Source of the DNA: an uncultured Coriobacteriaceae bacterium
Lineage (GTDB): Bacteria > Actinomycetota > Coriobacteriia > Coriobacteriales > Atopobiaceae
Reading direction: 5' to 3'
DNA: 25,270 bases
Assembly: GCA_900549525.1 (NCBI GenBank)
Contig: UWSJ01000021.1
Span: forward strand, 1 to 25,270
Below are positions 8,266 through 17,673 of this stretch, piece after piece; position 1 is the first letter of the stretch, and each line of letters opens with the position of its first letter. The notes beneath the pieces were generated by a model that ran no database searches, was not told where the DNA came from, and saw nothing but the letters and a program-made list of their open reading frames with translations. Position numbers and translations under genes: made by a program.

Positions 8266-8587
8266 TGACAAAACGCACGCTCGTGCAGACTTGACGCCCC
8301 GCAAGTGACAAATCCCGCACTCGTGTGGAGCTATCCTTTCCCGAATGACAAATCTCTCGTTCGTGCTGAGCACGAGCTGGACTTCTGTCGGCCGCAAGAG
8401 CACATCGCCACGCACCGCTCGCAAACCTGCAGGTAGATTAGTTACCCCATCTCCCCGAATCCAGAGGCGGCACCATCAACCTCCGCACGAGCCGGGGTTC
8501 TGTCATCGCCAGCCGAACAGCTCCGCACGAACAGCGGTTCTGTCATCGGCAGCGCAGCCGACCTCCGCACGAGCAGCGGTTCTGCCA
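8266..8587. repeat. Array of seven 25-bp repeats, three direct and four inverted, upstream of fbp
   Basis: The unit begins TGACA, has about nine less conserved bases, and ends CTCGTGCGGAG. Plus-strand copies start at 8266, 8306 and 8346, exactly 40 bp apart. Minus-strand copies occupy 8366-8390, 8481-8505, 8521-8545 and 8563-8587, spaced 115, 40 and 42 bp. Copies 3 and 4 overlap by 5 bp and make a dyad (TCGTGCT, G, AGCACGA). Gaps between neighbours are 15-17 bp and unrelated in sequence. No copy was noticed elsewhere in the window. The regular spacing resembles an array of protein-binding sites; a REP-like element or a remnant of transposon end sites are alternatives. No coding function is apparent. 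Confidence 0.75.
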
Positions 8588-8656
8588 CCGCCGGCCGCAC
8601 ACCACCGCCGGCCGCACGCCACCCCGGCCGCACCCCGCACGCCCCCCGGCCGCAAT
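8588..8656. repeat. Imperfect tandem CCGGCCGCA repeats before fbp
   Basis: Four copies of CCGGCCGCA occur at irregular 15-25 bp intervals in an almost purely C/G/A tract directly after the 25-bp repeat array and before fbp. It could reflect slippage or simple low complexity. Confidence 0.5.
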
Positions 8657-8671
8657 CCGCGCCCCTCACGT

Positions 8672-8677
8672 CTAAAA
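8672..8677 (+). promoter_or_regulatory. Possible -10 box of fbp
   Basis: TAAAAT stands out in a long GC-rich stretch, 57 bp before the preferred fbp ATG at 8734. It overlaps the alternative ATG at 8677, which would make that start unusable. No clear -35 is visible. Confidence 0.35.
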
Positions 8678-8733
8678 TGTCCCAAACGACGGGGCGGCTC
8701 CTCACGGGGCAAGCGCCCCAGACGGGGGTTGGC

Positions 8734-10683
8734 ATGGCATACGCGTCAAACGGCAACGTCCAAACCGAGAAGTACCTCGAGCTCCTCTCCGAGAAGTTCC
8801 CCACCTGCCAGGCGGCATACACCGAGGTCATCAACCTCGAGGCCATCCTCAACCTGCCCAAGGCCACCGAGCACTTCATCTCCGACGTCCACGGCGACTC
8901 AGCCCAGTTCGAGCACATCATCAACAACTGCTCGGGCGTCATCCGCGAGCGCGTGCGAGCCGTCTTCCGCCATCGCCTTACGTCCGGCGAGCAGGCGGAG
9001 CTCTGCACGCTCATCTACTACCCCGACGAGAAGCTCGCCCGCGTCAAGGCCGCCCACCAGGACACGCCCACGTGGTACCGCACCTCGCTCATGCAGCTCA
9101 TCGAGCTCGCACGCTACCTCTCGGAGGCCTACACGCGCTCGAAGGTGCGCAAGGCCATGCCCGTCGCCTACGCCTACATCATCGACGAGCTGCTCCACGC
9201 AAGCGGCGGAATCCAGACCGACCGCCACGTCTATCACGAGCGCATCATCGAGTCGATCCTCGAGACGGGCAGCGTCTGCGACTTCATCCGCTCGCTCTCG
9301 GCGCTCATCAAGCGGCTCGCCGTCGACCATCTGCACGTGGTGGGTGACGTCTACGACCGCGGCCCCCACGGCGACGTCATCATGGACCGGCTCATGGCCT
9401 ACCACTCGCTCGATATCCAGTGGGGTAACCACGACGCGTGCTGGATGGGCGCCGCGGCGGGCTCTCCTGCCTGCGTGGCCACCGTGGTGCGCAACGCCGT
9501 GCACTACGACGCCCTCAACATCCTCGAGGGGTCCTATGGCATCTCCCTGCGCGAGCTTGCCCTCTTCGCCGAGAAGACCTACCGGCCAAACGACGCGCTC
9601 TCCCCCGTCGAGAAGGCCGTCTCGGTCATCATGTTCAAGCTTCAGGGACAGGCCATCGCCCGCCATCCCGAGTGGGACATGGAGGGGCGGCTCCTGCTCG
9701 ACCGGATCGACCCCACCCACGGCCCCCACGGCAAGGTGAACATCGCCGGCACCAACTACGACCTCACCACCAACGACTTCCCCGCCCTCGACCGCACACG
9801 GCCCTACGAGCTCACGGAGGAGGAGGCGTCGGTCGTGGACGGCCTCGTCGAGAGCTTCACGCACAGCCGCCGCCTCCAGCGTCACGTGGCGTTTCTGTAC
9901 GAGAGGGGCTCGATGTACACGGCTTACAACGGCAACCTCCTCTTCCACGGCTGCGTGCCCATGCGCCCGGACGGGAGCTTCAGGCCCGTCCGGATGCCCG
10001 ACGGGACGCACCTCGCGGGCAGGGCGTACCTTGACGCCTGCGACCGGCTCGCCCGCCGTGCCTGGCACGAGCGCTCGGAGGGGCTGCTCGACTGGATGTG
10101 GTACCTCTGGTGCGGGCTGGGCTCGCCCCTCTCCGGTCGCACCATCAAGACCTTCGAGCGAACCTTCGTCGCCGACAAGAGCGCCTGGGTCGAGGATCAA
10201 GACCCCTACTTTGAGCTCGCGAACCGTCCCGAAGTCTGCGAGCACATCCTCGCGGAGTTTGGGCTGGGAGGCGTCCGCGCGGGGGCCTACGGCGGCTCAG
10301 GCGGCCACATCGTCAACGGGCACACGCCCGTGGCCAGCAGGAGCGGCGAGAGCCCCATCCGCGGGGGCGGGAGGCGGCTCGTCATCGACGGGGGCTTCTG
10401 CCACGCCTACCACGCCAAGACCGGCATCGCCGGCTACACGCTCATCGTTGACGCGCGCGGCATGCGCATCAAGGCGCACCGGCCCTTCGCCTCCATTGGC
10501 GACGTGGTGGCCGACCGCGGAGACATCTACTCCGACGACGACCAGCTCGAGGTGAACGAGCGGCCCCTCATGGTTGCCGACACCGACATCGGTGCCCATA
10601 TCCGCGCGCAGATCGACGACCTCAACGCCCTGCTCGACGCCTACCGGACGGGCGTCATTCCCGAACGGGGCGAGACCGCCTGA
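8734..10683 (+). CDS. fbp: Class III fructose-1,6-bisphosphatase
   Basis: Hydrolyses fructose-1,6-bisphosphate to fructose-6-phosphate for gluconeogenesis; cytoplasmic. This is the Bacillus YydE-type (class III) enzyme, a calcineurin-like metallophosphatase unrelated to class I. Metal-site motifs are in order: SDVHGD (D51, H53), GDVYDRGP (G204-D208), WGNHDACW (G231-D234) and NGHTPV (H530). The C-terminal half carries the family's VIDGGFCHAYHAKTGIAGYT. I choose the ATG at 8734 (649 residues), which has GGGGG 5 bp upstream; an ATG at 8677 gives 668 residues but lacks a ribosome site and overlaps a possible -10 box. The conserved part begins at KYLELLSEKFP in both cases, and known members are about 640-670 residues. 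The repeat array upstream may influence its transcription (inference). ftsH follows 129 bp downstream. Confidence 0.95.
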   Translation: MAYASNGNVQTEKYLELLSEKFPTCQAAYTEVINLEAILNLPKATEHFISDVHGDSAQFEHIINNCSGVIRERVRAVFRHRLTSGEQAELCTLIYYPDEKLARVKAAHQDTPTWYRTSLMQLIELARYLSEAYTRSKVRKAMPVAYAYIIDELLHASGGIQTDRHVYHERIIESILETGSVCDFIRSLSALIKRLAVDHLHVVGDVYDRGPHGDVIMDRLMAYHSLDIQWGNHDACWMGAAAGSPACVATVVRNAVHYDALNILEGSYGISLRELALFAEKTYRPNDALSPVEKAVSVIMFKLQGQAIARHPEWDMEGRLLLDRIDPTHGPHGKVNIAGTNYDLTTNDFPALDRTRPYELTEEEASVVDGLVESFTHSRRLQRHVAFLYERGSMYTAYNGNLLFHGCVPMRPDGSFRPVRMPDGTHLAGRAYLDACDRLARRAWHERSEGLLDWMWYLWCGLGSPLSGRTIKTFERTFVADKSAWVEDQDPYFELANRPEVCEHILAEFGLGGVRAGAYGGSGGHIVNGHTPVASRSGESPIRGGGRRLVIDGGFCHAYHAKTGIAGYTLIVDARGMRIKAHRPFASIGDVVADRGDIYSDDDQLEVNERPLMVADTDIGAHIRAQIDDLNALLDAYRTGVIPERGETA

Positions 10684-10725
10684 GAAGGCGCGGGTCTGGG
10701 AATTAGCCGCGCTCTTTGTGGCACC

Positions 10726-10756
10726 CTGACATAATGTCTGCACCATTGGGTATGGT
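10726..10756 (+). promoter_or_regulatory. Possible ftsH promoter
   Basis: CTGACA (10726-10731) and TATGGT (10751-10756) could form -35 and -10 boxes with a long 19-bp spacer. CATAAT (10730-10735) is an alternative -10. The 129-bp fbp-ftsH gap holds no terminator I can see, so read-through from fbp is also possible. Confidence 0.25.
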
Positions 10757-10812
10757 CGAAACAACCGGCTCGCCACGCGGCGGCGCCACACGCACGACGA
10801 CAAGGGATCGGC

Positions 10813-12705
<1,893 letters not shown>

Positions 12706-12729
12706 CCCTGTCTAGAACGGCAGCCCGAG

Positions 12730-12817
12730 GCCCCGGCCCCAAGCACGCTCACGTCCTCGCCCCGCGCTTTGCGCGGGGCTGCGGGATGATTCGCGTAGCT
12801 TGGGGCCGGGGCATTTT
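12730..12817 (+). terminator. Nested-hairpin terminator/structured element after ftsH
   Basis: A perfect 15-bp outer stem, GCCCCGGCCCCAAGC (12730-12744) with GCTTGGGGCCGGGGC (12798-12812), is followed by ATTTTGT. Inside is a second structured core: ACGC/GCGT, then CGTCCT with GGGATG, then a perfect 9-bp hairpin GCCCCGCGC-TTT-GCGCGGGGC (12759-12779). The core's conserved strands (CGCTCACGTCCTCGCC and GCGGGATGATTCGCGTA) recur almost unchanged after the trmH-like gene at 14832-14879. The outer stem alone would terminate ftsH; the elaborate inner part is unusual for a terminator. Confidence 0.8.
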
Positions 12818-12911
12818 GTCATTACAGCCTGCTACCACGACGAGGCAGGGTGGGCGCTCGGCGACGTGGAAACACGGATAACCCAAGGGACGGGAGGCCG
12901 GGCGCTCGAGG

Positions 12912-13787
12912 CTAGATGCAGAGATCGAGCGGGAGGTCTGAGATGTCCTTCAGACGCTTGCCGGCAATGAGGGTGTCCAGCTGCTCGAGAATGTCCTCGC
13001 GGCCGGCCTCCGCGGCATAGGCCTCCACTGCGTCAACGAGCTCGTAGAGGGCAAAGTGATACATGCAGTCGATGTCACCGGTCCCCAGCGCCAGCGAGGC
13101 GATGCGCGAGGGAAGCGGCTCGCCGGTCACCACGACGATATGGGGAACCTGACCCTTTCTATTGCGGATGAGATTGAGCGCCTCCGTGCGGCTGTTCTGG
13201 GCGCGATCGGAGCGCATGGTCCATTTCGCCGAAACGCTGGCGAGAAGCAGCGGGCGCGCGTTATTCTCGGAGCGGAGCTCGGAAAGCCTCGAAACTCCAT
13301 CGTCGACGACGGAGAACGGCTCGTTCAGCTCATCATCGCTCACGGGGTGCCGGTAAACGACCACGTCGGGAGCAACCATATAGTCGTTACCAAGAATGGT
13401 CTTGAGCCTCGAGTTGGCGTTCGTGAGCTCCTGCAGGTACTCGAGGTGTTCGTATTGTGCAAATGAAGAGGTCTTCATGGCGCTTCGGTTGCCAAGCTGG
13501 ATGACCTCCCACAAGCCCGGGCGAACGTGTTGGAGCTCCGGAAACGTGTGACGAAGAAACTCGGCGATCAGCACCTCGAAGGTGGAGCCTGACGTCTGGC
13601 CCGCTTGGCGCTCGTGAGACTCGCTCATGAGCCGCTCGGCAAGCCCTGCCGCAATGGCACGCGACGGCTTGTTGCCCTTGTCGGCGTTCGTGGCAATGCC
13701 GTCCGCGTTTACGGCGAGCACGCCGCGCCTGATGATCTCTCGGTGCAGCCATTCCCGCTCCCGCGTAAGCAGGGCCTTCTCATCCAT
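12912..13787 (-). CDS. Type II restriction endonuclease, NgoMIV family (predicted GCCGGC)
   Basis: Cleaves DNA lacking the cognate methylation. The 291-residue protein matches the NgoMIV/Cfr10I/Bse634I fold class. The active-site motif PD...SxK is D141, S186 and K188; the D-to-S and D-to-K gaps of 45 and 47 residues equal those known for NgoMIV (D140, S185, K187). Directly after it comes KWTMRSDRAQNSRTEAL. The RSDR block (R192, D194, R195) corresponds to residues that read the CCGG core in this family. The ATG at 13787 overlaps the end of the methyltransferase gene by 8 bp, so methylase is translated first and the nuclease is coupled to it, a normal protective order. GCCGGC as target is inferred from the family and not shown. 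The nuclease looks intact. Confidence 0.9.
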   Translation of the reverse strand: MDEKALLTREREWLHREIIRRGVLAVNADGIATNADKGNKPSRAIAAGLAERLMSESHERQAGQTSGSTFEVLIAEFLRHTFPELQHVRPGLWEVIQLGNRSAMKTSSFAQYEHLEYLQELTNANSRLKTILGNDYMVAPDVVVYRHPVSDDELNEPFSVVDDGVSRLSELRSENNARPLLLASVSAKWTMRSDRAQNSRTEALNLIRNRKGQVPHIVVVTGEPLPSRIASLALGTGDIDCMYHFALYELVDAVEAYAAEAGREDILEQLDTLIAGKRLKDISDLPLDLCI

Positions 13788-14715
13788 TGAGCGCCTCTCT
13801 GATAGCTATGCCAACCGCACGCGCAACCGGAGGCGGAAAGGCGTTCCCCACCTGCCTGTATGCGGGAGTCTTCTTGCCCGTGATGGCCCATTCGGGCGGG
13901 AAGCCCTGGATACGCGCGGCCATGCGAACCGTAAGACGGGGATCTCCCTCAAAACCAGGAGACGGGGGTACGTCCGCAAGGCCCCGACCGTCGACACCAA
14001 GGGCCGCCCACGCTTGCTTGGCGCGCGTGGGCCCGAGGTCTGCGCCCCCGTGCTTCTTCGACCCCCCGACGAGCGTGGGGGCAATGCCATCGGCATGCTC
14101 GGCCCACCTCTCGGCACCCTCCCAGCCGGCGGATGCCATCTCTGACCGCAGGAGCTCGCCAACAGTGGGTGCGGACTCCGGATGGGGCTGCGGCCAAGAA
14201 AAGTTGGCTGCCCAAGGCCTCTTGATGCCCACGAGAATCGCCCGGGGGCGAAGCTGGGACACACCGTAGTCACTGGCCTGGACAAGCTGCCACCACGTCT
14301 CGAAGCCAAGCGCATGGAGGCGAGATAGGATTTGTTCGCGATAGTCAGTGAACTTCGGCGAAAAAATCCCGCGCACGTTCTCGATCATGACGGCACGAGG
14401 GTCGCATTCTGCCGCAAGCCGAAGAGCCTCCGGGAACAGGTCCCGCTCGTCCTCAGCACCAAGCTGCTTGCCCGCAACGGAAAACGGGGGGCACGGGACG
14501 CCGCCCGCAAGCAGGTCGACCTTGCCCTTGTACGGCACTGCCGAGAACGCGTGGACGTCTCCTTCTATGACGTTCCATGCCGGGCGGTTCTCCCTCAGCG
14601 TCTCGCACGCCGGGTGCTCAATCTCCACCAGCGCCACGTGGTCAAACCCCGCCTGTTCAAGGCCGAGCGCCTGCCCACCAGCCCCCGCGCAAATCTCAAT
14701 TGACTTCAAGCTCAT
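13780..14715 (-). CDS. DNA (cytosine-5) methyltransferase of the NgoMIV-type system
   Basis: Modifies cytosine in the target of the adjoining nuclease, using S-adenosylmethionine. At 311 residues it shows the C5-methyltransferase motifs in order: I, EICAGAGGQALGLE (7-20); IV, GGVPCPPFS with nucleophile C75; VI, ENVRG (112-116); VIII, QLRPRAILVG; and X, AYRQVGNAFPPPVARAVG near the C-terminus. The target-recognition region lies between VIII and X (about 185-280). ATG 14715 is chosen because GGAGGA precedes it closely and the conserved N-terminus starts there; the frame is open further upstream but runs through a terminator and hairpin. It is first in a two-gene operon with the restriction enzyme. 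Both genes are less GC-extreme than their neighbours by eye, which fits acquisition, but I did not compute this. Confidence 0.95.
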   Translation of the reverse strand: MSLKSIEICAGAGGQALGLEQAGFDHVALVEIEHPACETLRENRPAWNVIEGDVHAFSAVPYKGKVDLLAGGVPCPPFSVAGKQLGAEDERDLFPEALRLAAECDPRAVMIENVRGIFSPKFTDYREQILSRLHALGFETWWQLVQASDYGVSQLRPRAILVGIKRPWAANFSWPQPHPESAPTVGELLRSEMASAGWEGAERWAEHADGIAPTLVGGSKKHGGADLGPTRAKQAWAALGVDGRGLADVPPSPGFEGDPRLTVRMAARIQGFPPEWAITGKKTPAYRQVGNAFPPPVARAVGIAIREALNG

Positions 14716-14755
14716 ACGTCTCCTCCATGCGGCACCAGTGTCGCATACCCCACGG

Positions 14756-14797
14756 ACACAAAAGGCCCCGACCCAGAAAGCGGGTAGGGAGCCGCCC
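14756..14797 (-). terminator. Intrinsic terminator after the trmH-like gene
   Basis: The minus strand reads GGCTCCCTACCC, loop GCTTTCT, GGGTCGGGGCC, then TTTTGTG. The stem is imperfect (GGC, CC and ACCC pair). It lies between the structured repeat at 14801-14913 and the methyltransferase start. Confidence 0.65.
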
Positions 14798-14800
14798 TCG

Positions 14801-14913
14801 CCGCTGACGGGCGTAAGCCCTGTCGCAAACGTAGGCGAGTCATCCCGCGGCCGCGCGGAGCGCGGCGAGGACGCGAGCGACGTTTGCGGCAGGGCCGCGC
14901 ACCCCGTCAGCGG
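14801..14913 (-). repeat. Large nested hairpin, second copy of the ftsH-end structured core
   Basis: Outer arms 14801-14832 and 14879-14913 pair through CCGCTGACGGG/CCCGTCAGCGG, GCCCTG/CAGGGC and CGCAAACGT/ACGTTTGCG, separated by small internal loops. Between them, on the minus strand, lies CGCTCGCGTCCTCGCC, a hairpin GCCGCGC-TCC-GCGCGGC, and GCGGGATGACTCGCCTA. This inner core matches the one at 12745-12797 at about 15 of 16 and 15 of 17 positions in its two strands. The innermost stem and outer stems differ in sequence but stay paired. The 3' arm begins over the trmH-like stop codon. The sense strand is that of the upstream gene, as in the ftsH copy. Confidence 0.8.
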
Positions 14914-15815
14914 CAGAGCTCCCAAAACGCTACGGCGCTCGCGGCCGCCACGTTAAGCGAGTCAACCCCATGCTGCATGGGAATGCGCACGGTCATGTCG
15001 CAGGCCTCGATCGTCTCGGCAGCAAGGCCGTCGCCCTCGGTGCCAAAGACCATCGCAAGCTTGTCGATGCCACGGAGACGCTCGTCCCCGAGGGGATACG
15101 AGTCGTCGCGAAGCGCCAGCGCCGCCGTGCGGAAGCCAGAGGACCGCAACAGGGCAAGCCCGTCGTCATCGGCGCCTGGGGCGCTCTCCCCCGCTGGCCA
15201 GGCCCCGAATCTCCCCCACGGCACCTGGAAGACCGTCCCCATGCTCACGCGCACCGCGCGCCGCACGAGCGGGTCGCAGCAGGTGGGCGTGAGCAGCACC
15301 GCGTCGACCCCCAGCGCCGCCGCGCTGCGAAACGCCGCACCCACGTTGGTGGCGTCGGTCACGGCCTCGAACACGGCGACACGGCGGGCGCCGGGCAGCC
15401 CTGCCAGGACCTCGGTCGCCGGTCGCTCGGCAGGACGGCGTATCGCGCACAGCACGCCACGCGTCACGTTGTAGCCCACGAGCTTAGAGATCTCGTCGTG
15501 CGAGAGCACGTAAATTGGGACATCTCCATCCGACGGGGACACCTCGAGATGCCCGGCTCGCTCACGCACCTCCGCCCCGTGGCCGTGGGCCAGCACCGCC
15601 TCGACAAGGGACGCCTGGCTCTCGAGCTGGCGCTCCTCGAGCAGAAGCGACAGCGGCTCGAGCCCTTCGGCAAGCGCCACGCGGACGACCTTTTCGGACT
15701 CGGCAACGAGCACGCCCGCACTCGACTCGAGCCTGCTGCGAAGCTGGCGGTCTGTCAGCCGCGCGTAGACGTCGAGCCGCTCGTCGTCGGCAGACGAGAT
15801 GCGAATCACTCCCAT
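14907..15815 (-). CDS. SpoU/TrmH-family RNA 2'-O-methyltransferase
   Basis: Predicted to methylate a ribose 2'-OH in tRNA or rRNA with S-adenosylmethionine; the exact target is unknown. The C-terminal SPOUT domain has all three motifs: DATNVGAAFRSAAALGVDAV, KLAMVFGTEGDGLAAE and VDSLNVAAASAVAFWE. The N-terminal half (about residues 1-110) resembles the substrate-binding region of two-domain SpoU proteins of about 250-300 residues. I place the start at ATG 15815 (302 residues), because AAGGGG lies 7 bp upstream; a TTG at 15830 is in frame but has no such site. The gene is divergent from the L,D-transpeptidase, and its 3' end is followed by a large structured hairpin and a terminator. Confidence 0.92.
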   Translation of the reverse strand: MGVIRISSADDERLDVYARLTDRQLRSRLESSAGVLVAESEKVVRVALAEGLEPLSLLLEERQLESQASLVEAVLAHGHGAEVRERAGHLEVSPSDGDVPIYVLSHDEISKLVGYNVTRGVLCAIRRPAERPATEVLAGLPGARRVAVFEAVTDATNVGAAFRSAAALGVDAVLLTPTCCDPLVRRAVRVSMGTVFQVPWGRFGAWPAGESAPGADDDGLALLRSSGFRTAALALRDDSYPLGDERLRGIDKLAMVFGTEGDGLAAETIEACDMTVRIPMQHGVDSLNVAAASAVAFWELCR

Positions 15816-15929
15816 GACATACCCCTTCAAACCTTCGGGAACCGTTTGCCTAAATGCGTGCGGACATCCTCAAGACCAGCTGAAAAGTGCTATCGGTGGG
15901 GTACCATACAGGAAAGTTGACAATGACGC

Positions 15930-15950
15930 GCCCGTGCACCCTGCACGGGC
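15930..15950 (+). other. Perfect hairpin just upstream of the L,D-transpeptidase ribosome site
   Basis: GCCCGTGCA-CCC-TGCACGGGC, a perfect 9-bp stem with a 3-nt loop, ends only 2 bases before the GAGGAG ribosome site. It could hinder or time translation, or be part of the 5' leader structure. No T-run follows, so it is not a standard terminator. Confidence 0.5.
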
Positions 15951-15962
15951 CGAGGAGAAACC

Positions 15963-17606
15963 ATGTCGCACGAAGACGCCGAGACGCCCTCCACGCCGCC
16001 TCTGGGTGGCCGCCACGCTCGCGCGGGTGCCATGCGGGCCGTTCCGCTCGTTCAGGGCACCCAGACCACCTCAAGCCGCCCCGGATCGAGGACAAAGGGC
16101 AAGCACGCGGCACCCAAGGCCATGCGCATGCGCCAGGCCCCCGCTCCCGCCGCGGTGAAGCCGCAACGCCGCCTCAAGACCGCACTCATCGCCCTGTTCA
16201 GCATCGTCGCCGTGGTTGGCGCGGCCTACCTTGCGGGTGTCGCCGCCTTCACGTTCCTCTTCCTGCCGGGCACCACGCTCGACGGGGCGGACGTCTCCCT
16301 CAAGCTCGCCTCCGACGTGAGCTCGGGCTACGCCGCCAAGATCGGCACCTACCAGACGCAGGTCTCGGGCAACGGCCTCTCGTTCACGCTTCGCGGCTCC
16401 GACATTGGCCTCGCCTTCGACGAGGGGGCCTACGAGCGCGGCACCATCGCCCAGCAGGACGCCTGGCGCTGGCCGCTCGAGCTGATGAAGACCCACACGC
16501 TCGAGGCGGAGGACGGCGTCACCTTCAGCGCCGACAAGCTCGCCGCGGCCGTACAGCCCTACATCGACAAGGTCAACGAGGGCGCCACGAAGCCCGTGAG
16601 CGCCACCGTCGCCTTCGACGACGCCTCGCAGCAGTACGCCGTGGTACCCGAGCGGGCGGGCACGGAACTCGACCCCGACGCCGTCCTCTCGCTCATCTCC
16701 GACAGGATCGGCTCGCTTCCCGGCACCATCCCCGTCGACGACTCGGCGCTCGTCCAGCCCGAGGTGAAGTCCGACGACCCCAGGCTCTCGCCGGCAGCCG
16801 CCAACGCCAACCGCTACCTCAGCGCCGACATCCCCCTCACGCTGGGCGGACAGTCGGCCGGTGAGGTCACGCGCGCCCAGATCTCGCAGTGGATCGTGTT
16901 CGGCGACGACCTCTCAGCAACCCTCGACACCTCAAAGCTCGCCGCGTGGGCCAAGTCCGACATCGCCGACAAGTACGACACCGCCGGCGCCGCGCGCGCC
17001 TACACCCGCCCGGACGGCAAGCAGGTCACGGTGAACGAGAACTACGGGCACTCCGATGACATCTACGGCTGGATCACCGACGAGGCCTCGCTGGTCGACA
17101 CGCTTACGCAGGCCATCGAGTCGGGCTCCACGCAGACCGTCGAGATCCCCACGAAGAAGACCGCCGGTGCGGTGCCCGACGCGGGCAAGCGCGACTGGGG
17201 CAGCCGCTACATCGACGTCGACCTCTCCGAGCAGCACGCGCGCTTCTACGGCGACGACGGTTCGATCATCTGGGAGAGCGACTTCGTGAGCGGCGACCAC
17301 TCCAAGGGCTACGACACCCCCACGGGCGTCTATGCGCTCAACGGCTACCGTGACTCCGGCAACGTCAAGCTCACCGGCGCCACCGACCCCAAGACCGGCC
17401 AGCCCTCCTACATCAGCTACGTGGAGTACTGGATGCCCTTCATCGGCAACTCCTGGGCCTTCCACGACGCCACGTGGCGCTCGAAGTTTGGCGGGAACAT
17501 CTACCAGACCGGCGGCAGCCACGGTTGTCTTAACCTGCCGCCCGACAAGGCCGCCGAGCTCTTCAACCTCTGCAAGGTGGGAGACGTCGTGGTGGTCCAC
17601 AACTAG
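15963..17606 (+). CDS. Membrane-anchored L,D-transpeptidase (YkuD) with peptidoglycan-binding domain
   Basis: Predicted to form 3-3 cross-links in peptidoglycan or to attach proteins to it, acting outside the membrane. The N-terminus (1-72) is a basic, Ala/Pro-rich cytoplasmic tail, followed by one membrane segment (about 73-100). The extracellular middle (about 105-385) resembles PG_binding_4-type repeats. The catalytic YkuD domain is at about 420-547, with H501 (FHDATW) and SHGCLNLP carrying H520 and the nucleophile C522, the expected HxxxxxxSHGC layout. ATG 15963 has GAGGAG 6 bp upstream. Length 547 is usual for actinobacterial and clostridial two-domain enzymes. It stands alone, divergent from the methyltransferase, with its own terminator. 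Confidence 0.94.
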   Translation: MSHEDAETPSTPPLGGRHARAGAMRAVPLVQGTQTTSSRPGSRTKGKHAAPKAMRMRQAPAPAAVKPQRRLKTALIALFSIVAVVGAAYLAGVAAFTFLFLPGTTLDGADVSLKLASDVSSGYAAKIGTYQTQVSGNGLSFTLRGSDIGLAFDEGAYERGTIAQQDAWRWPLELMKTHTLEAEDGVTFSADKLAAAVQPYIDKVNEGATKPVSATVAFDDASQQYAVVPERAGTELDPDAVLSLISDRIGSLPGTIPVDDSALVQPEVKSDDPRLSPAAANANRYLSADIPLTLGGQSAGEVTRAQISQWIVFGDDLSATLDTSKLAAWAKSDIADKYDTAGAARAYTRPDGKQVTVNENYGHSDDIYGWITDEASLVDTLTQAIESGSTQTVEIPTKKTAGAVPDAGKRDWGSRYIDVDLSEQHARFYGDDGSIIWESDFVSGDHSKGYDTPTGVYALNGYRDSGNVKLTGATDPKTGQPSYISYVEYWMPFIGNSWAFHDATWRSKFGGNIYQTGGSHGCLNLPPDKAAELFNLCKVGDVVVVHN

Positions 17607-17630
17607 CTGCCAGAGACAGCCGGCAACGAT

Positions 17631-17673
17631 GGGGGGCATGTCCGGCCTCGAGCCGGGTGCGCCCCCAGTCTTT
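17631..17673 (+). terminator. Terminator of the L,D-transpeptidase gene
   Basis: GGGGGGCATGTCCGGC (17631-17646) pairs imperfectly with GCCGGGTGCGCCCCC (17652-17666) around the loop CTCGA, followed by AGTCTTTC. It lies 24 bp after the stop codon. Confidence 0.65.

Noticed and set aside
8266..8587. CRISPR array
   Set aside because: Repeats are 25 bp but spacers only 15-17 bp, orientation switches midway, copies diverge, and no cas gene is near.
8345..9739. A 464-residue plus-strand frame beginning in the repeat array
   Set aside because: It overlaps fbp in another frame and is Ser/Arg/Pro/Thr-rich, a typical shadow. The repeats do not encode a repeated peptide in one frame.
8899..10245. A 448-residue open frame on the minus strand
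   Set aside because: Antisense to fbp, same reasons.
12818..12911. Remnant sequence between the ftsH terminator and the restriction gene
   Set aside because: Only a short direct repeat (GGGCGCTCG twice) is visible; nothing supports a gene or attachment site.
15917..15922. Perfect TTGACA as a -35 box for the L,D-transpeptidase
   Set aside because: No -10-like hexamer lies 16-18 bp downstream; that position falls in the GC-rich hairpin.
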